DNA from: Drosophila pseudoobscura
Lineage: Eukaryota > Arthropoda > Insecta > Diptera > Drosophilidae
DNA length: 64,000 bases
Direction of reading: 5' to 3'
NCBI RefSeq assembly: GCF_009870125.1
Contig: NC_046679.1
Span: 5,332,001-5,396,000 of the forward strand
Shown: piece after piece, positions 56,125-64,000 of the stretch
Numbering within the stretch: position 1 is the first letter of the stretch
Layout of the letters: the number at the start of each line of letters is the position of its first letter
The notes under the pieces: generated by a model
Seen by the model: the letters and a program-made list of their open reading frames with translations, nothing else
Database searches by the model: none
Told to the model about the DNA's origin: nothing
Made by a program: the position numbers and the translations under genes

Positions 56125-56257
56125 ACTGCTTGCAGCATTCATGTGTCTGCCTTTGATGCTGTCAAGAACTGCTTGCTAACTGTGGATTCTCAAGGAATTC
56201 GGGAGCGCAACAGAACTGCTTGCAGCACTTTACAGCTGAAGTGAAAGAACTGCTTGC
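56125..56257. repeat. Four-copy ACTGCTTGC motif array
   Basis: ACTGCTTGC begins at 56125, 56168, 56215 and 56249, all in one orientation, three of them preceded by AGA. The sequence between copies is unrelated, so this is repeated short motif rather than tandem duplication. Confidence 0.75.
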
Positions 56258-59200
56258 ATAAACGGATCTTCTCCCTTCCAACACCTCTCTCGCTGCTGCG
56301 GCTCTGCCCCAGCCTTCACACATAAACGGTATTTATGGATAAGAAAAAAAGCTGTCCCCTAAGAGGTGCTCCACACACACACAACAAAACAACAAACAGC
56401 AGAAATGGGATGGGCAAAAAAAACTAGACCATAAAACATAAATGCATTCACGGCTGCCTGCTGCCATTAGTGTGAAAACTTTTCACAATATCATGTTGAA
56501 AAAAAAAACACACACAAGAACAAAAACCAAATGGAAATCCAGGGCAGGCCAAGAGGGGGAAGGAAAAGAAAAAAAAACGCAGAGAAAAAGCCTAAGCCGA
56601 TGAGCAACTGTGGGCTGCCTGCCCTCGCGGAATGTGAAACAAAGTTATTATTCGAGTGGAGAGAGTAGAGAGAGCGGATAGCCTTGATCGAGGGGGGGAC
56701 TGCACTGCCCTGCCGCCTGCGGAGTCAAGTGCGGAAAAGCGTTGGCTGGGAAAAGCGTGACAAAGTCAAAAGCAAGGCAAAAACTGGAGCGGGGCAATAT
56801 TTTTGGGCCATCTCCATATGACATCATTGCCAGGGGGGGCGACACGGTGGAGACGACAATGACAGAGCAAAAACCAAAAAGAAAAGCCAAGAAAATACAA
56901 GAGAAAAATGCTGTTGAGCCAGCGAAAAGCACTCGCAAAAGATTTGATGCATTAGCCTTGACATTATTTCAAAGAAAAGTGCAACAAAGAGTGAGAGGCG
57001 GGGAGAGGGATAGTACTCTTAAGTCTCTTGGGATCCACTATCATCTACTGGTCCCAGGGGATCAAGCCGATCCTTCAGCCACGCTGATAAGTGATATCAG
57101 TGCTCGTTCCTCTCATTGTACAATAATAAATGGCATTCATTGAACTCTGGAGGGCATTGCCCAGACACCAGACATCTTCACGCCACAAAGACTTGCAGAT
57201 CTCGAAAGTATCTTCGGCTCGGCACTCTAGCAAATGATAATGCCAGTGGAAATATCTAGTATTCTGCTGGGAGTGGGGGCCACCTAAAGTACTTTTGCCG
57301 CCTGCATAGCCAGGGCCAAAGAGGCTTTTGGCCATAGATAAGATAATTATTTCAATGCTATTTTTAAACCATAAATTTCATAAGCCGAAATTTCATTTGT
57401 AGAAGGTTATTCTTCAGAAATGGTATCCCCAAATTAGGGCCACAATAAGCCATATTTGTGGGCAGTAGAATTTTTGGGAAATATTTTCATTTAACATTTA
57501 AGGGGGAGTCCCAATTTATGGTCAAAAGCAAAAGGCAGGCGTTAATGGCCGATGGGGGGTTAAAGGTCATTAGCATATGTGACATTTTCTTCTTCTCTTA
57601 GATTATTTCCCAGGATCGAAACCACACAAAATAATCTATATCCCTTTCTGCCCTTTAATCCTTGAAGCATTTAACCCATCTGTAACTCTGTTGATCTCTT
57701 CCCCTTGACCTTGCCCCAGTGCAAAATGCCATCAAGTGAGGGGTGAAAAAGTACGTACAAGATATGAGACCCCGCTCTACCCTGGAAGCACTTGAAAATC
57801 GAGTGTTTTTACCCCATAAAACCATTTCTTTAAAATTTGAGCAGCTGTCTCTTGGTCGCTCTCTCGCTCTTTCTTTTTGGGTAGTGCTACGCTCCCTCTG
57901 TTCCCTGTATTTGGGTAGCGTTTCTCCCCTCTGTTAACCCCTAAAAAACGCAAATTGATATCTTCTAAAGTCTACAACTGATAAAATGTCAAAAAAAGAC
58001 AAATTTGCGGCCAAGGCTATGGGGTTTTTTATACAAATAATGAACACACCCCTAATCAATCTAAAATACTAGAAAGTGGGAAAAAAGGAGTATATAGTAT
58101 TTCTAATATTTATCTGGTTTTTTTTTTTAAATTTACAGAAAGTTTCCACACTCTGCGGGAGCTCTTTTTACAGCTTCCATTGTATAAAATCAGAACCCCT
58201 ATTTAATGAAGATGTGACGATTATAATTGTGTCGATATTCCAATAAAACCTACAAAACGAAAGCCTAGATATAGACTTGTAGGAATATATTGGTTTTGTT
58301 TGCCCATCTCCGACTTAAGGGACTCAACACGCGACTTGCAATAGCTTTCATCGTTTAGTTCGAACATTCTTTACATCTGAAAGACTTTTTTAACCAAGTG
58401 ATCGGCTCGATCTGTTGGAGTATCGCAGTCTTCCAGTCACCAGATGAGGCCTTTCTTTCTTTTCTTTTTGTTTTCACGCCTTTCACGTGCTTATGGCCTT
58501 GCCCCCCATTACCTCCCTCCCGAGTGCGTTTGCTTCATTATTAATCGCATTTTTGACGCCATTTTATTAACAGACGTGTGCTCTATGGCCAGTGGGTGAA
58601 TGGGGCGGAGGGGGAGGTAGGCCGTTTTGGGTGCGGTGGGGGTTAGAGGTGCAAAAGAAGGCGTCAATTAGCTGTCGTCTGGGCCAGAAAAAAAAAACAA
58701 AAAAAAAACACTTTCACAATTTATCAACAAAAAAGAAAACTGAAAAAGAAACATCATCAAAATGTTCAATGTTCGTTTACAATTTGACTCTTTTCGTCTG
58801 TAGTTTTCCTTTCTTTTTTACCCCTTGTCTACGGAGTTTTATTATTAATTAAAAAAGCCAGACGGGCAGACAGACAGCGAGAGACATCATGATGATGACG
58901 ACCGTGACCCCGCCCCAGGAGTGGGTTTGGGTTTCGGTTTTCCTTTGTTTTTCATTTCTTTTGTGATTTTTTGTTCACATTTCTCGCTGAAAGTTCGCTG
59001 ATCTGACAAATCAGAATTTGTAAACCTGACTAAAGGAAAAACATGAACGATTAGGCCAACACCCCCTTTACCCGAGAGTAAGAGAGAGAGGCCACTACTC
59101 CGCTCATTCAATTATCATTTATTCAGCAGAGGCCCTAGACCTCAGGGTAGACCGGTTTCCAAGCTCTTAATGTGATTAAGTTGTTATGCTTCGACAGTCC

Positions 59201-59767
59201 CCGGATCGTGCATGCATAAGTTTTTCCATTTTCAATTTCATCCCCCTCCCCACAAAGAGGAGTGTTGGGTAGGGGATTATTCAGGGAGGTATGGGGCGAA
59301 GGGGAGTTCTTGAGTTACCGTAATCCCAAGCCAAAGACTCTGGATAGTTGTGATGTCATGGAATATATGTAGTGTCCGCTAATAATCACTGCTTAAATTA
59401 GTATTTTTTTTAAATTTAGTTATATCATTGCCCCACCTGGCACTTGTAGGGTTAACGCGACTGCTTGCGAGAGAGAAAAGTCCAATGGAAAGAGCGAGAG
59501 TGGAAGAGAGGAGGACTGGATCCCGCTAGAGAGCGCATCGAGTACTTGAGAGCCAACGAAAGAGTGCGGGAAAGGGTGGAAAGCTCAAATTGTGGCACTT
59601 TTTGGAGTGAGAAGGAGAGAGAAGAAAAGGGGTCCCGTTAGATAGCGAAACTTGGAAAGGGAAGATCAAATGGGAAAATAGCGGAAATGGATGGACTACT
59701 TGAATCCGATTTATGAACCCTTCGATTCCTTACCGCCCAAGTTCTAGGGAGTATTTCGGGATACGTA

Positions 59768-60000
59768 CAGTGCCGCTCAGCTGAATAGGTTCAACAATTT
59801 TCAATAGTCAAAACGCTATATCTTTTTAACCAACTTACCGATTTATAAGAAACAATTGTTTTTTTTATAAATTGATTCATTGTTAATATAGCAAGAAAGT
59901 TTGTGGTTTCCAGGACACGTTTTTAAAGGCTTTTAGCTCAACTGCATAGGTTGAGGAATTTACAAATTCATAAGTCACATATTTGGCTGAAGTATAACCA
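59768..60000. mobile_element. Possible Tc1-like transposon remnant
   Basis: TA followed by CAGTGCCGCTCAGCTGAAT, then GGTTCAACAATTTTCAATAG. CAGTG.CG.TCA is the form of Tc1-like terminal repeats. No matching right end was found and the end coordinate is arbitrary. Confidence 0.3.
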
Positions 60001-61138
60001 AAAAATAACCAAAAATAACCATAAACTATAAGTTAGTATTAGCTAGTCCCACCTTGGCTTGATATTACTTCATATATTCGATCTGTTAAGGACTTGTAAT
60101 AATTTTCTAGAACATTGTATATTCCCAAAATAATTCCATCGGTTTCTCCATCTTTCTATCTGTTTTGGGGCTAGAATCTTTTTGTTTCACACAGTTTTGC
60201 ACACATTGAAATATTTTTACACAGTTCAAGTTCATGTGAATCTCTCTGTAGCTCTGCAACCGGTTTGCCCTTTCATTTGCTTATTGACTAAACACTTTTT
60301 TCTATTCTTTTTGCGATCTATTGATTTGAATCACCATGCAAACCGCCCAAACCCCCCATCCCCCCACAGCTATCAAATGGTTTTCATTTCAATTTTTCAA
60401 TTGAAGCCCGTCCAAACAAATTGCATTTGGGACCCCGGACACCCCTGAAATTTTCGAAGGGGAAGTCTACGCGAAGGCCAATTAATGGAAGCGAACAGAA
60501 TGGAACGTTCCAATGGAACCCAAACGGAATGCAAATTCAAAAGTGCTGACAGGCGACAATGTCTGATCGGAAGAGAGACTACAGAGACTGGTGGATGTGT
60601 CCATTATGGGCAATATAAATAGATATTTGTCTAAATTGAGTTCATGTCATTGGCACATCATTCTTGAAAAAATTCGACAGTCGCCGGATGTGCCGTGGCA
60701 GGAACCCCGGCCCGGCCCGGCCATAACCCAACAAAAATTTGATGTTTACTTATAGAAAGGTGATTTTCCATATAGTCGTGCGATGTACGATGTGAGGACT
60801 ACTCTTTATAGTTTAGTTTTTGGCCAAATGAATCACGTTCTCTAATTATACAGAAAAAACAGTCAGAACAGAGATCACGAGATGACGTTTTTTGGCCTTG
60901 AAAAAACAAACCCTGAAGATCAAGTCATACACTTGGAGAAAATTCTACAAATTGGGCCTTAAATTGGGGGAAATTTAAGAGAATTTATTAGTTATTTTAT
61001 GCATAAAAACTTTACGTTTTCCCAAGAAAATTATGCATTTTATTGAACTCTAAATTTTAATACAAATATTTAATAATTATATTTTCCAAAATATATGTAT
61101 AATCAACTTTTTCCATTCGTTCCTTTTTCGATTTTCAG

Positions 61139-61230
61139 CAAACCTCAACAAATCATAATTTTTGGCCTTCCCCCGCTCCCCCCCTTCCAATCAACACAAA
61201 TGTTTTCGGCCAACAAATCTGCTTGCTAAG
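61139..61230 (+). other. Predicted second 5' UTR exon
   Basis: Bounded by a good acceptor (TTTTTCGATTTTCAG) and a good donor (CTAAG|GTGAGTTTT); 92 bases. It contains a nine-codon upstream frame (ATG at about 61200, ending TAA just before the donor), so the exon cannot carry a main start codon. The coding exons must lie beyond the window. Confidence 0.45.
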
Positions 61231-62241
61231 GTGAGTTTTTAACCATATAATGATACTATTTATATATGTATATAATTATATATAGCGTATTAGTGTGGAT
61301 TGGCGCATGTTTCGGTGACTAAGAGAGTGCCGCATTTAATGACTGATAATTGCTGATGGACAAGAGACAAGCTCCCCTGTCCCTCTCTAACCCATAGATT
61401 AGATAATGAAACTCAATGTGTGGCAATCTTTATTATTTTGAGTGTGTTGGGGGGTAAAGACTGGATTAGATTTTGAGTTAAAAGTGAGAATTAATAGACA
61501 ACGACCGACAGTCATGGGAAGATCTAGTAACTGGTTCGCAATGGATACTATGATTATAATTGTGGATAATTATTAAATAAAATGCACAAATTTATATTTA
61601 TTTACTATTTATTTTTTGGTAATTTTTGTGGTTAATCTATCGTAAATATTAAACAAATCGCTTGAGCGGTATGACCTCATTTTCGTGTCAATCGCAGCGA
61701 TTGTAGCCGTTCACTTATGGGAATTAAATGTCTCCGAATGTGAGATAGAACTAGAAAAAAGATTGGACTGAAATATTCAGAGCCAAAGGCTGCCAATGTC
61801 TTCAGATGGAAGTAAGTAGTCGTCTCTGATCTTCCAGGCACCTTCTGTCATTCTTTTCTAGCTAAGAAAGCAAGATGATAATTGTGTATCAATCTACAGG
61901 AAATCATTAATTTCTGGGTATCTATAGGACGAGGAGAACCTTGGACCCTTAACGGATCATATAAGCCTCCTGAAAGAGTGGGGTTCTGGAAGCGGCTTGC
62001 AGTTTCCGTAACTAGAAAGCGGACATCCATATGTAGGTCTAAACCACTCGAATGGTTTATGCCTCATTCTATTCCTCGTGGATCCAGGTGCCATAATTGT
62101 TCCTCAAACACCTCCAACGTTACTGGCTGCACCTGACACCCGACAGACGGACAGACAGACAGACAGACAGGCAGCTCTGTGGCCCACCTGCAGTTGTCCC
62201 ATCAATCTTCTGGTCCCGTGTTCTCTCTACCCTCCTAACCA

Positions 62242-62302
62242 TGGCTCATGGGGGGTGGGGCTCTTGGGGCTCTTGGGGCTCATGGCTCATGGCTCATGGC
62301 TG
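62242..62302. repeat. 9-bp and 8-bp minisatellite
   Basis: Two adjacent families: GGGGCTCTT twice, then GGCTCAT units three times. Slippage-type repeat. Confidence 0.75.
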
Positions 62303-63062
62303 AGGCATTTTTAATTAGAAAATGCTGCCACGACACCCAATGAAAAGTTGATCGGTGTTGCTGCTGCTGCTGTGTTTATTGGCCCAGGGCCAGCGTGAAA
62401 AGTGCAAAGTTTATTGGGCCAATCGAATAATCGAACAAGAATCGAAATCGAAACCAAAGGCAGCAAAGCAGCCCCCAAAAACCGAATGGCAGGGCAGGGA
62501 CTATTTTTAATTAATGTTTCTGTTGCTTTTGTTGCGGCTTTTTCTGTGACAGTTTCAATTTCAATTTCTAGTTTCGGTTTTTCAATTTGCTGTGTAATTG
62601 ATTGCCTTTGGGGGCATGCCACTCGGCGGTGGCCATGGTTGAGCTGTGAAAATCAGTGAAAACTTAGACAGATTCAATAAACTAAAAGCCAGAAAAAGGC
62701 GAATTTAAATGAAAGGAAAAACTTTCCTTTTGAATTTGTGAAAATTCCCTCTGTGTGTGAGGGAGGGGCAGGGAGGCATTTAGCTAATTTTAGCAGTCGC
62801 GGCAAGGAGGGGCGGCCTTTTATTTATACACATTTCTAATTGTGCAGCGAAAGAGAACTCTTTCCGACGGACGGCCATCGGTTCTGGTTCAGCACCACCA
62901 CCCCCCGAATATGTATTATTTTGTAGTTAAATTTTAATTTTAGTTTATTGTTGTTGTGGTTTTCGGTTTTTGGTGGGTTTATTGAACTATAGGTTGCCCA
63001 CAAAAAACTACAATACAACGGACATGTTTATGCGTTTTGTTGGAGGTTATTTATGGCCACAA

Positions 63063-63081
63063 ACACACACACACACACACA
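63063..63081. repeat. (AC)n microsatellite
   Basis: Nine to ten uninterrupted AC units. Confidence 0.9.
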
Positions 63082-64000
63082 GAAAGTATTGATGGTTCAT
63101 TGGCATATGTGTGCCTGGAAATGTTATATATCAGATAGCACTAGATACTGCCAGTAGATGACGCCAGTCGGAGATATATTCGTCTGTGTGTGTCTGCCCC
63201 CGTTACGCCCTGTGCGGGGGAGCTGAACTGGTTCTTTCATTGATCTAATGACTCCCACAGGCCTGTAATTACACCTTGAGGATAGAAGTTGTGGCTGGAA
63301 ATTGATTTTGAATTATTATGATTACAAAAATTTAATTGGATTTTTTTGGTGTACCGAAATTGTGGATAATTTTTATGATTAGCGAAAAAATTGTAATATT
63401 TTTTTTTGTAATCAAAATTCAATTTTTCAATAATTTTTAATTTAATTTTTTGGCAAACTTAATTAAAATATTCTGTAAAAAAGGCAACATTTTGTAATAA
63501 ATTTTGTTGCAGATTTGTTTTAAATATATTTTCAGAACTTTAAAGGAGTAAAATGTTTATTAATTTTGTTGATAAGGTATTTTTATTGCACTTAAATTAT
63601 AATATTTTGTTGTTCTATTAAATGCTAAACAGTGTGAAAATAATTCTATACAATTTATAGCTTGCTTTACAAATTTAAAACAAATTGCGATTCCCATTTG
63701 GCCTGCCCGCTGCCTTATCGCAAATATTTGTACTGTAATTTAATGATCGTACAAGGCGCCACAGCACAAACAATGCCCGTGTACCCGCCACAAACCCATA
63801 TATGGCAACATTTCTGGCCTCCCATTATTCGCTTATTGGCATCGAGCGTCCGTTGATAACGTTGATAGCGATAACGATTAGAAATCGACCCGCGGAAGGT
63901 GTTGCGTTGTTTGATAAGAACGTGGACGCATTTGGAGCCAGCGATCGTAAACCTTGACCAACAAGAAATTGGGGCTAATGAATCAGCTGACGGTCCCGGG

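Larger units (their letters stand above)
55875..61138 (+). other. Predicted first intron of the large plus-strand gene
   Basis: Lies between the donor at 55874/55875 and an acceptor at 61138. Mostly AT-rich with C-rich patches, CT/GA tracts (59060-59630) and poly-A runs (58690-58710). It holds the ACTGCTTGC array at 56125-56257 and a possible Tc1-like remnant at 59768. No coding gene can be supported inside it. Confidence 0.4.
61231..64000. other. Intronic or intergenic DNA at the right edge
   Basis: No gene recognised. Has a (GACA)n tract near 62145-62175, a GGGGCTCTT/GGCTCATGG minisatellite at 62242-62302, an (AC)n tract at 63063-63081 and a long AT-rich stretch at 63300-63660. GATAACG repeats occur near 63857-63878. 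Confidence 0.45.

Noticed and set aside
62139-62175. Possible CRISPR-like or array structure
   Set aside because: It is a simple (GACA)n microsatellite; no spacers, and CRISPR is not expected in a fly genome.
1-64000. tRNA, rRNA and microRNA genes
   Set aside because: I looked for tRNA box B words (GGTTCGA type) in plausible context, rRNA-like stretches and known miRNA sequences and found none I could support; a covariance-model scan would settle this.
1-64000. LTR retroelements, LINEs or other virus-like elements
   Set aside because: No reverse transcriptase, integrase, gag or envelope-like frame and no paired long terminal repeats were recognised.

Overview
The window is insect nuclear DNA, almost certainly from a Drosophila of subgenus Sophophora; obscura group is my best guess, from the DINE-1-like repeat subtype. 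The evidence is short introns (57-103 nt) with GTAAGT/GTATGT donors, TATCGATA (DRE) promoters, recognisable fly proteins (Fancl, ohgata/cereblon, mtTFB2, a nerfin zinc-finger factor, Npc2-family ML proteins), dense simple repeats, and dispersed DINE-1/INE-1-like Helitron remnants. All identifications are from sequence recognition and memory; no search was run.

Layout. 1-12.5 kb: no supportable gene; CT/GA- and GT-rich DNA with a 440-bp pogo/Tigger-like MITE and a 30-bp-period triplet repeat. 12.5-16.3 kb (minus): a nerfin (INSM-type) zinc-finger repressor gene with a probable 5' leader exon near 16.3 kb. 19.0-28.2 kb (minus): a tandem array of seven three-exon genes for secreted DUF1091 (DM8) proteins of two alternating subtypes, A and B, in the order A-B-A-B-A-A-B, with duplicated Helitron remnants between them and clear signs of gene conversion. 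30.9-32.3 kb (minus): two more distant DUF1091-like genes. 33.2-42.8 kb: three Npc2-family genes (minus, plus, minus) separated by long non-coding stretches with CTCF-like and CGATA sites.

43.5-53.0 kb is a compact housekeeping block: Fancl (+), ohgt/cereblon (-), a secreted DUF4789 protein (+), mtTFB2 (-), NDUFAF4-like complex I assembly factor (+) and the WDR61/SKI8 homologue CG3909 (-). They alternate in strand, share promoters or run tail to tail, and several have DRE promoters. 53.1-54.95 kb is a threefold tandem repeat carrying core-promoter motifs. The last 9 kb looks like the start of a large plus-strand gene: motif 6/motif 1 promoter near 54.9 kb, a 5' UTR exon ending at 55,874 and another at 61,139-61,230, with its coding part beyond the window.

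How the genes work together. The 19-43 kb part is rich in small secreted proteins of two families that are lipid-binding by fold or by suspected kinship (ML/Npc2 and DUF1091), the kind of genes that turn over fast in flies. The 43-53 kb part is unrelated conserved cell machinery: DNA repair, Cul4 ubiquitin ligase substrate reception, mitochondrial transcription, respiratory complex I assembly and mRNA surveillance. The most novel material is the DUF1091 A/B array, a natural record of unit duplication, subtype exchange and lost copies.
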